Source: Planctomycetales bacterium (GTDB lineage Bacteria > Planctomycetota > Planctomycetia > Planctomycetales > Planctomycetaceae). Taken from it: a stretch of 64,000 nucleotides of DNA. Of the stretch, positions 31,912-41,202 are shown piece by piece (position 1 is the first letter of the stretch; each line of letters starts with the position of its first letter). The notes under the pieces are model-generated. The model was not told where the DNA came from and made no database searches. It worked only from the letters and a program-made list of their open reading frames with translations. The DNA lies in contig JAPLOA010000091.1 in assembly GCA_026400835.1 (NCBI GenBank), forward strand, positions 1-64,000, read 5' to 3'. The translations under genes and the position numbers were made by a program.

Positions 31912-33504
31912 TCAGTTAGCCTTCAAGCCATTTTCTGCCACAGCATCGACCGTAGCGCGGCCGAGAAAGCTGAGCAGGGGAATAAACAGCGTTGTGCCAC
32001 TGCCAATGTCGTCGGACAGAACGGAATCACTCACCTTCAAATGAGTGACCCCCACGCCGATGGGGCCTCGAGTGGAATCGAAGGGGATCCATTTTCCATC
32101 CACAAACGCTTCCGTCCACATGTGCGGCATAAATGCCGAAGGATTTGGTACGTAAATGAAGCCGACGGCAACTCGCGAAGGAATCCCCTGACAACGCATC
32201 AGCGCGCTTAGCAGGACGGCGTGCTCCGTGCAGTCACCGCGCATAGTCTTCAGAATCTCAGAAGCTGGCTGCATTGCGGTCGAAAACGGTGAAACTCGCA
32301 CATGTTTCCAGACATATTGTGTAAGCCGTTTGCATTTATCGATGGGAACCGAAGTCGCTCCGGCCGCAATAATCCCCATTCGTTTCAGGTCTTCATTCTC
32401 CGTCGTCATCCAGCGAGAGGACGATGTATAGCCGGGATCAATGTACGGTTTGCGAGGATTGGTGATCGACTCCAGGTTTCCGGCCTCGGGTATGACAGGC
32501 CGCAGTAACGTAACCAGAAGTTCATTCGAAGCCACCTGTTCAACCGTCTGGAACTCGGACGTTGGCAGATCAATCTGTTCGGATTTTCCCACAGTCACTT
32601 TCAGGCTCAGAGACGGACTACGTTCGAGGTTTGTCAGAGTCCGCTTCACTGGCAGCACACTGCGAAACTGCAGATCAAGAGAATCCATGCTGTCCTGGCC
32701 GAGCGCATCGGCGGCGTCTGTTCGTTCCAGTCGCAGTGTTTGTCCAATAAGCGGCTGTTCAATGCGAATCGGCATCAGTTCGGAGTCGTAGTAAATCGAC
32801 GACTTCATCCCGGGATTATTCGTAGGCCAATAGTCAAAACGCGTGACGGCGATCGTTGTGCCATCAGAAAGCTGCAGAGACTGTGTTTTCCCGCGTTCGA
32901 TTTCTATGTCGACAATTGCGGCTGTTTCGGGAAAGAACACAGCGCTCGTCCAGAGTCGTTGAGTTCCGGTGGATGCAGCGGGTAACCAGGCCGGGAAAAT
33001 CGCCGATCTCGGCTGGACGATGGCGTTTAGCATTTCCCGGCGAACCGATCCGCCAACATTCTCCGTCAATTCAAACGCAGACTTCTCCGCAAGCCATCGA
33101 CCGGAACGTTCAATCGCCGCTCCATCGGCACCGGTGCGACGGAGAGACCAGCTGTGAAGAATTCCGTCGGCTGTCTCGATGGTTTCCAAATGAGCTGACA
33201 CAGAGAGATCTGTCCCGAAGCGCCGAAGCTTCAGGCGAGTATCCCGGATGCGTCGAACGGAAGCGGAAGTATCAGCGGAACTGCGGGCAGGGCCATTTAT
33301 CGGAGTGGTCGTCAGCGATTCGTAGCCCACGGCTTTACCATCGAATTCAATGCGGTACCAGTGCTGCTGATTCTGTGTGGCAGCTTTTTTCTCCAGCGCG
33401 CCCGGAGTTCCTGCGATTAATCGCGGTGTTTGGGCGCAAAGGCTGTCGGGGCTGCCGAACAGCCAGAGCAAAGTCATCAGGATGAATCCCCGTCGATGTT
33501 TCAT
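31912..33504 (-). CDS. Exported transglutaminase-like protein
   Basis: A 530-residue protein with a signal peptide (HRRGFILMTLLWLFGSPDSLCAQ). A large N-terminal beta-rich region (about 25-330) is followed by a transglutaminase/papain-like core near residues 385-500, where the Cys-His-Asp triad is intact: MRGDCTEHAVLLSALMRCQG (Cys), FMPHMWTEAFVDGKWIPFDS (His, then Asp). Bacterial members of this superfamily are mostly proteases or amidases acting on peptides or peptidoglycan rather than cross-linkers. The start is the ATG before KHRRGF, giving a standard signal peptide. Confidence 0.85.
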   Translation of the reverse strand: MKHRRGFILMTLLWLFGSPDSLCAQTPRLIAGTPGALEKKAATQNQQHWYRIEFDGKAVGYESLTTTPINGPARSSADTSASVRRIRDTRLKLRRFGTDLSVSAHLETIETADGILHSWSLRRTGADGAAIERSGRWLAEKSAFELTENVGGSVRREMLNAIVQPRSAIFPAWLPAASTGTQRLWTSAVFFPETAAIVDIEIERGKTQSLQLSDGTTIAVTRFDYWPTNNPGMKSSIYYDSELMPIRIEQPLIGQTLRLERTDAADALGQDSMDSLDLQFRSVLPVKRTLTNLERSPSLSLKVTVGKSEQIDLPTSEFQTVEQVASNELLVTLLRPVIPEAGNLESITNPRKPYIDPGYTSSSRWMTTENEDLKRMGIIAAGATSVPIDKCKRLTQYVWKHVRVSPFSTAMQPASEILKTMRGDCTEHAVLLSALMRCQGIPSRVAVGFIYVPNPSAFMPHMWTEAFVDGKWIPFDSTRGPIGVGVTHLKVSDSVLSDDIGSGTTLFIPLLSFLGRATVDAVAENGLKAN

Positions 33505-33770
33505 GTTTAACAGTATCACAGATTTTTATGTCGGAAGCAGCAGCAGAATCTGCAACGAATTTGGCGATTATGCGGCTGCAATCGGGGGTCAACGGACACC
33601 TTGCCTGGGCGGCACAGTTTCTCCGGACGGCATGTTCGTGTTTAAAAATGGAGGCTTCCCTGCAAAATCGTCGTTTCGTCTAAATCCCGGCTCCCCATCG
33701 TTGGTTGAGTGCTAGGTTTCGGCAGACTGGCTGAACGCGTCAAAAAACTATTCTGCGCCGGAATCATGTC

Positions 33771-34454
33771 ATGAGTTTTCTGAAGAACTTTCTGAAGTCC
33801 AATTACCGTGATGGCGAAGCGACCCATGGTGTCAGCAGCTTTCGCAATTTGTCGGAAGCGGAGCTGGATGCTCATATGAGTATCGCTCGTTACGGCGACT
33901 TCACGCTGACCGACGCAGTCAGGCCGTCTTATAACCTGGAAATCATTCCACGGACGGGCTTCCGTCATGAGTGGTATGTGGATCAGGATTCCGGAGCACG
34001 CATTCCTGTCCTGATGTCTTCTGTGACTCGCGAAAAGCTGTTCGACACGTTTCTGTCACTGCTTGATCCGCTGGGTGAAACAGTCGACGTCGTTCTGGAA
34101 ACCAGTCACGACAAAAACAACGGGCAGCATACAGATCTGTACCGAGAGCAAATTGATATGCCGGTGCTGCAAAGCATTCTCTATGACTTTGAAGACCTGC
34201 TGATGGACGACGGGTGTTGTGGCATTGCCATTCTGAATCCACGAAAGCCAATGGAAGTTCAGCTCGACGAACACAAACTTTTGTTTGTGTATGGTCGCGA
34301 GAACGGTGACTACGAGCGAGCTTTCAAAGATAATCAGATCGCACGAATTGAAGACCTGCGATTTGTGACCGAAGCCGAACATGTGCATTCTTCAAGTGAC
34401 GAATTCCAACAGCGGTTTGAACAATTGTGTTACCAGCTGGGTATTGAGAACTGA
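33771..34454 (+). CDS. Hypothetical protein, acidic, unknown function
   Basis: A 227-residue soluble protein with no signal or membrane segment. Regular alternation of predicted strands and helices (LEIIPRTGFRHEWYVDQD, VDVVLETSHDK, DMPVLQSILYDFEDLLMDDG, CCGIAILNPRKPMEVQLDEH, KLLFVYG) suggests a compact alpha/beta domain. It has no catalytic motif that I can name. It precedes the degenerate M14 lipoprotein gene on the same strand by about 95 bases, so the two may be co-expressed. Confidence 0.7.
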   Translation: MSFLKNFLKSNYRDGEATHGVSSFRNLSEAELDAHMSIARYGDFTLTDAVRPSYNLEIIPRTGFRHEWYVDQDSGARIPVLMSSVTREKLFDTFLSLLDPLGETVDVVLETSHDKNNGQHTDLYREQIDMPVLQSILYDFEDLLMDDGCCGIAILNPRKPMEVQLDEHKLLFVYGRENGDYERAFKDNQIARIEDLRFVTEAEHVHSSSDEFQQRFEQLCYQLGIEN

Positions 34455-34550
34455 TCGTCGCTGTTTCCAGGTTTTATGACCAGTGAATGGGAGGTTCAGA
34501 TGAAGTGGTCCCCCCCACGCATCGAACACTGCCGTTGGCCTCAGGGCCGT

Positions 34551-35855
34551 ATGAATTTCCAACGACAGTTTCTGCTGCTGACCCTTTCCGCGGGAGCCAT
34601 AAATGGCTGCGCGTCCATACCGGCGATGAGCCCCGCGAACAGCGATGTCGCTACCGCCGCCAGCTCTGCACCGCCGGAGTTTGACGTCATTCCGCCGACT
34701 GTTGCTCAGAGCCCGGGTGTTCCTCAGACCCCGGCAGTTGCTGCAACTCCCGAACAGAAGCCAGCAACTTCGAGAAGTCTCACGGCCCCGCTTCCCGTAG
34801 ATCAGGGTTCTCGCGTTGCCAAAGAGATGCCCGCAGAAGCTCCGGCGGTCGCTTCGACCACTCCGAAGACTTCAAACGCTCCAACAACGTCAAGCACCCC
34901 GGCAACTTCAGATACTCCAACAAGTCCGGCTGAGACCAAACCTGTCCAAGCTGAAGTGAAGACTACGGAGCCGCAAAAATCCGGCAGTGAACCGTCGAAG
35001 CCTGTCAATGATACAGCTCGTGTGGCCCTGAACGAACCCGCGAAAGATTCCGCATCAGCGACTGCACCAGTCATGCAGAAGCCGGCGACTCCGGAACCAG
35101 CAAAGACTGCTCCAAAAACTCCCTCTGGTGTGCTCGTCAGTCCGCCCAGGCCATTTGCCTGGGAGGGAACGGGAAAGAGTACTGGCCAGCGTGCGTTTCA
35201 GATCGCATCGCCCGGCGAAGACGGGTATCGAACTTTGGTTGTCGGCAGCGTGGGCGGAAACGATCCGCTGGCTCTTGAACTGGTCGATCGACTGGCTCGG
35301 CGACTGCACGACGACAGTGTGATCCTTGGTGGTTACGACTGTACGATCATCCGAACACTGAATCCGGACGGTGAGGCGACTCAGCGCTTTCTGAACCAGA
35401 AGGGTGAATATATCAATGCGATGTTTCCGAAGCCCGGCGACAAATCGAATGCGAGCCCTGTGGCGGAAGTGGACTTCTTTCTGAAGCAGCTTCAAAAAGT
35501 GCAGCCGCAACGAGTTGTCCATGTGCGTACCGTGCCGGGTAAATCCGGAATTGTCGCTGCGAGTCAAAGTTGTGAGTCCGTCGGCAAGGAAGTTGCCGAG
35601 TGGCTCAACTTCAAACTGATCAGCCTGCCCGGGCAAAAGACGTCTGAAGGGTCGCTGGAGAGATACGTTTCAACCTCCGGAAGTTCAGACATGCTGACAA
35701 TTGGGATTCCCGATTCGACGCCACGCGGCGAGCTTTGGGATCTTTACGGCGACACGTTGATGAATCTACTTCTGCGAGACGACATGGCGACTCGTGAACT
35801 GGCCCGTCAACAGCCTCAGCCTGCGTCCGCGGACCGCCGTAATCAAAGTCCCTGA
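34551..35855 (+). CDS. Lipoprotein with degenerate M14 carboxypeptidase domain
   Basis: A 434-residue protein. The signal ends in SAGAINGC, an acceptable lipobox, and the start is the ATG directly before it. Residues about 25-195 are Pro/Thr/Ala/Ser-rich and look like a disordered cell-wall spanner. The C-terminal domain follows the M14/MpaA order: TLVVGSVGGNDPLALELVDR where active enzymes have HGxE, CTIIRTLNPDGEATQ with the conserved NPDG, and GEYINAMFP where active enzymes have DLNRNFP. The zinc ligands His and Glu are replaced by Gly and Asp, and the substrate-binding Arg is lost, so it is probably a non-catalytic binding domain. An upstream start adds 25 residues without a sensible signal. 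Confidence 0.75.
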   Translation: MNFQRQFLLLTLSAGAINGCASIPAMSPANSDVATAASSAPPEFDVIPPTVAQSPGVPQTPAVAATPEQKPATSRSLTAPLPVDQGSRVAKEMPAEAPAVASTTPKTSNAPTTSSTPATSDTPTSPAETKPVQAEVKTTEPQKSGSEPSKPVNDTARVALNEPAKDSASATAPVMQKPATPEPAKTAPKTPSGVLVSPPRPFAWEGTGKSTGQRAFQIASPGEDGYRTLVVGSVGGNDPLALELVDRLARRLHDDSVILGGYDCTIIRTLNPDGEATQRFLNQKGEYINAMFPKPGDKSNASPVAEVDFFLKQLQKVQPQRVVHVRTVPGKSGIVAASQSCESVGKEVAEWLNFKLISLPGQKTSEGSLERYVSTSGSSDMLTIGIPDSTPRGELWDLYGDTLMNLLLRDDMATRELARQQPQPASADRRNQSP

Positions 35856-35881
35856 TCGCCCCTTTGAGCCCGAATCGCTAG

Positions 35882-35960
35882 TTTTGAAGTTGCGCGTTTC
35901 GGCGCTGAGGTTGTTCACATGCGGAGAAACACTGGGATTTATCACAACCCGAAGCGTCAG
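35882..35960. mobile_element. MITE-like element, truncated copy d1
   Basis: The left 79 bases of the element (from TTTTGAAGTTGCGCG to AACCCGAAGCGTCAG), cut off where copy d2 begins. It is nearly identical, in inverted orientation, to the right part of copy f at 41019-41097, so a 5-kb segment is bracketed by inverted repeats. Confidence 0.75.
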
Positions 35961-36132
35961 TTTTGAAGTTGCGAGTTTCGACGCTTTGGTTTGTGCAGCC
36001 TGCAAAAGCATTGGGAATTATCACAACCCGAAGCGTCAGCGAGGGATTTACGCAAACACTGCGTAAAACGCAAAAACACAATCCCTCGCTCACGCAGCGG
36101 GTTGGGTTGGGCACAAATGCGCAACTTCAAAA
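35961..36132. mobile_element. MITE-like element, copy d2, nested in d1
   Basis: 172 bases with terminal repeats TTTTGAAGTTGCGAG and GCGCAACTTCAAAA. The flanks are AGCGTCAG (left, the end of d1) and AGCGCCAG (right), an 8-bp duplication with one change. The insertion point is within the AGCGTCAG motif of the core palindrome. The internal core palindrome is GAAGCGTCAGCGAGGGATTT and AATCCCTCGCTCACGCAGCG. Confidence 0.82.
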
Positions 36133-36140
36133 AGCGCCAG

Positions 36141-36877
36141 CCGTCTGTAGATTCAGTTCGTAGCGTTGACTTCAGTCGACATCGCTGCTGGTCAAGTGCG
36201 TAGCGTCGACTTCAGTCGACGGGGCAGCTGAGTGTGACGCGTGATGCTGGCTGAAGCCAGCACTACGTCACGCCAAACGGCACGAGTTCAAACCCCGACA
36301 GCATTGCTGCCTATTGAATTGTTTAACGGCAAGCCGCTGGATCGGTGCAACTCAGAACGATTCTGGCACCCATTTCAGGGTGCAATCGCAGGATTCGACG
36401 CGAACCGGTGGTGGCGCTGCGCTGACCACCGGCTACCGTCTTAAACCACTTCGCGGTGAATCGCAGCCTTCAACGTTTCCGTACAGGCTTGTGTACTTGA
36501 TTTCGCGCAGAGCCGCAAAAAACGAGTCTGCCGTTCGCCTGAGCCAACATCCGGAGAAAAAGAGCCGGAAGAGTTTGAATGCCGACGTTTATACAGTTCT
36601 GAGAACCCTGGAAACAAGTCCGTCAGAACTCCATACTGGCGATGTTTTCCCGTGGTTTGCAGGTCTGAAGAGGATTCAGTCCAATCCTGTGAACATTCCG
36701 GGAGAAAATTTCTTAACCTGGGCGTCATTAACTCACGGAGACTCGCCTGAGTTCCACTCGCTCGAAGGTCGCTGGTGTACTAGACTTCCGAGGCGGCGGT
36801 ATGCAGGTTTCCGGATCGGAAGCCAGCATTCTGCTGGAAGAAGTAAGCCTCTAATACTCGAACACTGAGTTCTCGCT
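36141..36877. other. Non-coding region with small palindromic repeats
   Basis: About 740 bases. At 36160-36260 there are two tandem units of a GTAGCGT(T/C)GACTTCAGTCGAC repeat and a palindrome ATGCTGGCTGAAGCCAGCA, both dispersed-repeat types. The rest (36300-36868) contains open frames on both strands, but none has a plausible composition or start. The end must hold the promoter of the zinc-ribbon gene at 36878. Confidence 0.5.
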
Positions 36878-39475
36878 ATGTCGTTGCCAACGTGTCCATC
36901 CTGCGGCCAGTCTGTCCTTGAAGACAACCCGGTGGATTGCCCGTTTTGTGGGGCCGCAATGGATGGTTCGCGAGGAGCCAAGAACACTCCTCGCCCTAAA
37001 GCAGGCCCTGTGGTGAACCGCCCGGGTGCTCGGAAGATTCCCGAAAAGCCTGCAACGCCCGCTGCTCCCGTGGCCGAGTCGGCAACGCCTGCACCGGAAG
37101 CTCCCAAGCCGGCTGCTCGACCGGCCGGTGGTCCGCGCGGCAGCAGGCCGGTCGTCGATGAAGATGATCCGTTTGGCGTTGGGATGAGCAGTGCGGCGTC
37201 TCAAGCGATACAGGCCACGGCAAAACCAGAAAAGGGACGGCTGCTGAAAGTTGTTTGCCCGATGTGTGAGCAGGTCGGGTTCGTGCCGAAAAATGCGGTC
37301 GGCAAATCCGTGAAGTGCGCGAATGAAAAGTGCATGGTGCCGATCTTTACGGCTCACGATCCCAGTGAGCAGGCAACGGATCGCAAGCCGGTTCGAATGT
37401 CCGACGAGGCCGAAGCTGCTCGTCGTGCTGCCGATGCTGCGAAGCCCAAAAAACGAAATCCAATGATCGTCTACGGCATCGTGGGCGGGATCCTGCTGTT
37501 ACTCACATTGGCGTTGATACCGCTGTTGAACAAGCCACCGGATCCCAGTGGTCTCGACAAGCCCGTAGTGATCAAAGATTTTGGTCCAACGGACGATGAG
37601 ATTGAACAAGAGAATTTGGAGAAAAAAAAGAAAGCGCAGGCAGCTCTTGATGCCGTGAATCCTCACATCGAAGTAGAAGCTCACGCCGGCCGCATGATCG
37701 GGATGGCCCGATTGCAGAATCTTCGGGACAAAGCGTGGGCTCGGAAGATGACCGGCGACGTCTTTCTGCGACTCAATCAGACAGCCAAAGGCGCTCAGGA
37801 GTTTAATCAGAGTGTGGTGATCGAGGGCGGCCGCGGTTATTACCGCATCGAACCTTATCTGACTCGATATTGGCGTGCGATTGCTGCAGGCGATACGGAC
37901 ACTGCTGCCAAAACATTGGCGGATGCTCTGGGCGAAACCAAAACACTTCCTCGAACAGGCAAGCTTGGGCTGGAGGCCGCCATGGGGCTTGCGTCGGTCA
38001 TGGTGAATGCCGGTCGACTCCAGGACGCAGTCGCTGTCATCGCGGCTCGACAACTGGACACAACAATTGCCGACAATCGAGATGCCATTGCTTCGACAAC
38101 GTGGTCCTTCACTTCCAGTCATAGTCGAGACGCCAGCACTGCAGGTCCGATGGTGCTCGATGCGTTGCTTTGGATCAACCCACTGCATACCGGAGTCGCG
38201 ATTGATCTGGGGCTTCATGATCGCTGGGAGGCCGCCATTGCCTGGTCGAAGACAACGCAGGATCCTCGCACATTGACCGACGCCCTTGTCGCACTCACGG
38301 AGATTGCTGCCGCACGGACGGCCGCATCGGAGACGTTCGCTCAGATTGAAGTGGCTGTTGAAGGGAGTGATGCTGTCAGTGTACTCCGCGTCAAAGCTGC
38401 GGTTGCTGCGGCGACAAAAGATGTGGCTCGTTTCGATTCCTGTATGACTCTGATGGGACAGATGCCAGTGTCTCCGGCAGCAGTCCTGCCAGCGTCATCC
38501 GTCCTCGTGCAGGATGACGTACCGGATCGAAGCTCCATTATTTACACGGCTTTATCGGTGTCTGAAGTACTTCGAGCTGCTGTCGCCAGCGGAAAGAAAG
38601 AACAAGCCGCAACTGTTATCACTCGGCTGTCAGCAGAGTTGTCCGCGATTGCTCCGTCAACGACTCAAGTGCGAAGACCGATTAATCAGATGGCCGCCAA
38701 TGAGGGAGGATTCAAGAAGCAACTGGCCGCAGAATTACGAGTTCCCGAGGACACTCAATTCGCCTCCATGTATCGCAACTATCGCAAACATATCGAACAG
38801 TATGCCAGGATCGCTGAAGACAGGCGACTGCTTGAAACCATTTTGCTGGCTCGTGTCATTCGCGCTGGTGGAATCGTCGAACTTCAGCAGGCCATGAACG
38901 CATCGCCCGAGCTGAAACAGGAAATCCTGCTGGATGAACTGAGCGGATTCCTCGCGATTACAGCACGACGATTTGGTCGCGATTTTCCAGAAGTCTTGAC
39001 GCCTGATGCATCACTACGTCAGGGGCGAGCACTCTTCGGCAATGCGGAATTGATCGTCCCCATCGCCGCCGCTGCAGATCGTGCGTGGGCGACGAAGGAT
39101 AATGATCTCGCGTCCGGACTGCGATTACTGGAATCTATTGTCACCGATCTGCCAGGCCTTCGTCAGGCTTTGGCCTGCGAACTGGTGGAAGCGACGGCAT
39201 TGACAGCAAAAGATCCGGCAGTCGTGCTGACAGCGATTTCGAAAATGCAGAACATCCTTTGGCGAGAAGAATGTTACGTCGTGGCTGGCCGAGCCTTTGC
39301 GGATCGAAAGCTGGATAAGAAGGCTGACGAATGGATGGCTGTTAACAAGCTGCCGCCTTTGGAGCAGATTTGCTTGCTCTATGGAGCGTCTTTAGGCATT
39401 CTCGAGCGACCAGTTCCCGTCGCTGATGCTCCTGCCGGAACTGATGCGAAGAAGGCAACGGATACGAAGAAGTAG
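36878..39475 (+). CDS. Zinc-ribbon membrane protein with large C-terminal helical region
   Basis: An 865-residue protein. The N-terminal zinc ribbon is CPSCGQSVLEDNPVDCPFCG (residues 6-25). A Pro/Ala-rich linker (about 35-95) precedes a second zinc ribbon with VCPMCEQVGFVPKNAVGKSV and KCANEKC (about 124-152). One membrane segment, IVYGIVGGILLLLTLALIPL (about 196-215), comes next. A long helical region after it (about 240-840) resembles TPR-like repeats (for example ARKMTGDVFLRLNQTAKGAQ with EFNQSV). The ribbons would be cytoplasmic and the helical part periplasmic. The tail is Lys/Thr/Asp-rich. This plan is familiar from planctomycete proteins of unknown function. A scaffold role is an inference only. 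Confidence 0.78.
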   Translation: MSLPTCPSCGQSVLEDNPVDCPFCGAAMDGSRGAKNTPRPKAGPVVNRPGARKIPEKPATPAAPVAESATPAPEAPKPAARPAGGPRGSRPVVDEDDPFGVGMSSAASQAIQATAKPEKGRLLKVVCPMCEQVGFVPKNAVGKSVKCANEKCMVPIFTAHDPSEQATDRKPVRMSDEAEAARRAADAAKPKKRNPMIVYGIVGGILLLLTLALIPLLNKPPDPSGLDKPVVIKDFGPTDDEIEQENLEKKKKAQAALDAVNPHIEVEAHAGRMIGMARLQNLRDKAWARKMTGDVFLRLNQTAKGAQEFNQSVVIEGGRGYYRIEPYLTRYWRAIAAGDTDTAAKTLADALGETKTLPRTGKLGLEAAMGLASVMVNAGRLQDAVAVIAARQLDTTIADNRDAIASTTWSFTSSHSRDASTAGPMVLDALLWINPLHTGVAIDLGLHDRWEAAIAWSKTTQDPRTLTDALVALTEIAAARTAASETFAQIEVAVEGSDAVSVLRVKAAVAAATKDVARFDSCMTLMGQMPVSPAAVLPASSVLVQDDVPDRSSIIYTALSVSEVLRAAVASGKKEQAATVITRLSAELSAIAPSTTQVRRPINQMAANEGGFKKQLAAELRVPEDTQFASMYRNYRKHIEQYARIAEDRRLLETILLARVIRAGGIVELQQAMNASPELKQEILLDELSGFLAITARRFGRDFPEVLTPDASLRQGRALFGNAELIVPIAAAADRAWATKDNDLASGLRLLESIVTDLPGLRQALACELVEATALTAKDPAVVLTAISKMQNILWREECYVVAGRAFADRKLDKKADEWMAVNKLPPLEQICLLYGASLGILERPVPVADAPAGTDAKKATDTKK

Positions 39476-39530
39476 GTGATTCGACACCAACCAGAATCGG
39501 TGGCGAAGGTTAGAATGCCTCGCTTTGATT

Positions 39531-39701
39531 TTTTGAAGTTGCGATGTTCAGGATTGGGTGAGATCAGCGGGGCGAAAACACAGGGATTTTTTATGACTCG
39601 ACGCGTCAGCGAGGGATTTGCACAGACCCTTGTCCAACGCGACTGCTCAATCCCTCACTGACGTTTCGGATTGCGATGGACGCAAACTCGCTACTTCAAA
39701 A
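39531..39701. mobile_element. MITE-like element, copy e
   Basis: 171 bases with terminal repeats TTTTGAAGTTGCGAT and CGCTACTTCAAAA (one mismatch). The flanks are CTTTGATT and CTTTGACC, identical in the first six of eight positions. Here the target is not a core palindrome, so insertion is not absolutely specific. The internal core palindrome is GACTCGACGCGTCAGCGAGG with CCCTCACTGACGTTTCGG. Confidence 0.8.
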
Positions 39702-39743
39702 CTTTGACCAGGGGTTAGTATCACCTTTACCAGAGAAGCACGA

Positions 39744-40850
39744 CTAAGGAATCCCGCGAACAATCTCCGGGCCAATGAGCTTTGTGAGCCAGATGGGGAG
39801 TTTCTGCCAAACGGCAATGACCTTGTCGAACTTGCCACTGCTGGGGCGGACATCACCGATGTCGCCTTTCCGCAGACAGTACTGCCAGACGGCTGGATAA
39901 GCTTCTGCACCCCACTGTTGCTTAAACTTGAATGTTCCGCTGTCGACAGAACTGCGACCGAAGTCGAATGCTTTCTGTCCACGTTCCACGCTGCGTTTCA
40001 GGCAGTGCCAATACATCAGCATATTGCAGGCGGTGTAATTGAACTCCCGCAGTGAACTCGCACTGGGGATCAAAGTCACCTCGGGGCCGTGCAGCAGAAA
40101 TCCCGATGCAATCGGACGACCATTCGTCATTACCGTACAAATCTCCGCACTGTCTCCAAACTGATTCAGCATCTCCTCAAACAGACGCTTTGAAAACGGC
40201 GGCGTTCCCAGGTCACGCATGTTCTGGCAGAAGACTTCATAGAAGTTCTTCAACTGATCCTTGTGACCAAACTGCACGGACAGTGATGAATCATTAAGCG
40301 GCTTCCTGACCTGACTCCGCAGCTTCGACTTCAATCCTGTCCACAGTTGTTCGGTGGTCTCAGGCAGTTCCAGCCGCATATGGACCTTCTCGGTATTTGT
40401 CGAATTCAGACGCGGGTGCTCGCTGCGGCTTTCATGTCTGACTTCCAGATGTTTGACGTTGAGTGAATCCGCCAGCGTCACGGCTTTGTCAATCAGCTGA
40501 CTGGCAATCTGAGCCGAATCCGCAAGTACACCGCCCGTATTCAGATAAGGCTGGCTGACCAGAAAACTTCCGAAAACCGGGCCTGTAATGTGCATCAGAG
40601 GCAGGACACCGACGATGCGTCGATCCTGCTCAGCCCAAAGAAACTGCGGCCGATGGCGCAGACCTTTTGCGAACACCGTGGCCCACTCAGTCTGCAAATG
40701 AAACCCATCGTATCCCCATTTGCAGAGATACTCGTTCCATCCGGACGGAGAGTTGGTCTCGTGGTGAACCAGAACGGATGTTGTCGTTGGGGCTGAACTC
40801 ATTGAGGCCAGATCCTGATTGGCGATGCCGGTAATCGTGTGTGTCATCAT
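39744..40850 (-). CDS. FemAB-like GNAT-fold protein
   Basis: A 368-residue protein with the double acyltransferase fold of FemAB/FemX-type proteins. Recognisable pieces are FLWAEQDRRIVGVLPLMHI, FVSQPYLNTGGV-like (LVSQPYLNTGGVLADS), HLEVRHES, the second GNAT unit TVMTNGRPIASGFLLHGPEV, NYTACNMLMYWHCLKRSVER and FDFGRSSVDSGTFKFKQQWG. The last block is typical of the FemAB-related proteins that accompany exopolysaccharide/PEP-CTERM loci. It follows three glycosyltransferases on the same strand, which supports a role in modifying a polysaccharide or lipid carrier. A start at 40802 (before SSAPTTTSV) has an AGGA ribosome site, while the longer start at 40850 lies only 7 bases from a repeat, so the shorter form is quite possible. 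Confidence 0.85.
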   Translation of the reverse strand: MMTHTITGIANQDLASMSSAPTTTSVLVHHETNSPSGWNEYLCKWGYDGFHLQTEWATVFAKGLRHRPQFLWAEQDRRIVGVLPLMHITGPVFGSFLVSQPYLNTGGVLADSAQIASQLIDKAVTLADSLNVKHLEVRHESRSEHPRLNSTNTEKVHMRLELPETTEQLWTGLKSKLRSQVRKPLNDSSLSVQFGHKDQLKNFYEVFCQNMRDLGTPPFSKRLFEEMLNQFGDSAEICTVMTNGRPIASGFLLHGPEVTLIPSASSLREFNYTACNMLMYWHCLKRSVERGQKAFDFGRSSVDSGTFKFKQQWGAEAYPAVWQYCLRKGDIGDVRPSSGKFDKVIAVWQKLPIWLTKLIGPEIVRGIP

Positions 40851-40925
40851 GGTTTTTCACAACCCGAAACGTCAGTGAGAGATCAACAGGCCTGTACGAT
40901 GCAAACAACATCCCTCGCTGACGCT

Positions 40926-41097
40926 TTTTGAAGTTGCGCATTTGCGTCTATCCCAACCCGCTGCGTGAGCGAGGGATTGTGTTTTAGCGTTTTAGGCAGT
41001 GTTTCCGTAAATCCCTCGCTGACGCTTCGGGTTGTGATAAATCCCAGTTTTTCTCCGCAAGTGAACAACCTCAGCGCCGAAACTCGCAACTTCAAAA
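40926..41097. mobile_element. MITE-like element, copy f, inserted in a core palindrome
   Basis: 172 bases with terminal repeats TTTTGAAGTTGCGCA and CTCGCAACTTCAAAA and a perfect 8-bp target duplication CTGACGCT (40918-40925 and 41098-41105). The host sequence is a standalone core palindrome (CACAACCCGAAACGTCAGTG at 40858 on, ending TCGGGTTATGATT at about 41118) split in its right arm. So the element, which contains a core palindrome itself, has landed inside another one. Opposite in orientation to copy d1. Confidence 0.87.
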
Positions 41098-41202
41098 CTG
41101 ACGCTTCGGGTTATGATTGAATCAACGGACGGCCTGAGGCAGGGTGTTGAATGATTCAGTCAACCTCTGACACATCCCGCCCGAATATTGTTTTACAAAT
41201 TA

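Noticed and set aside
36314-36868. 184-codon frame before the zinc-ribbon gene
   Set aside because: Composition is not protein-like, it runs over dispersed repeats, and there is no ribosome site.
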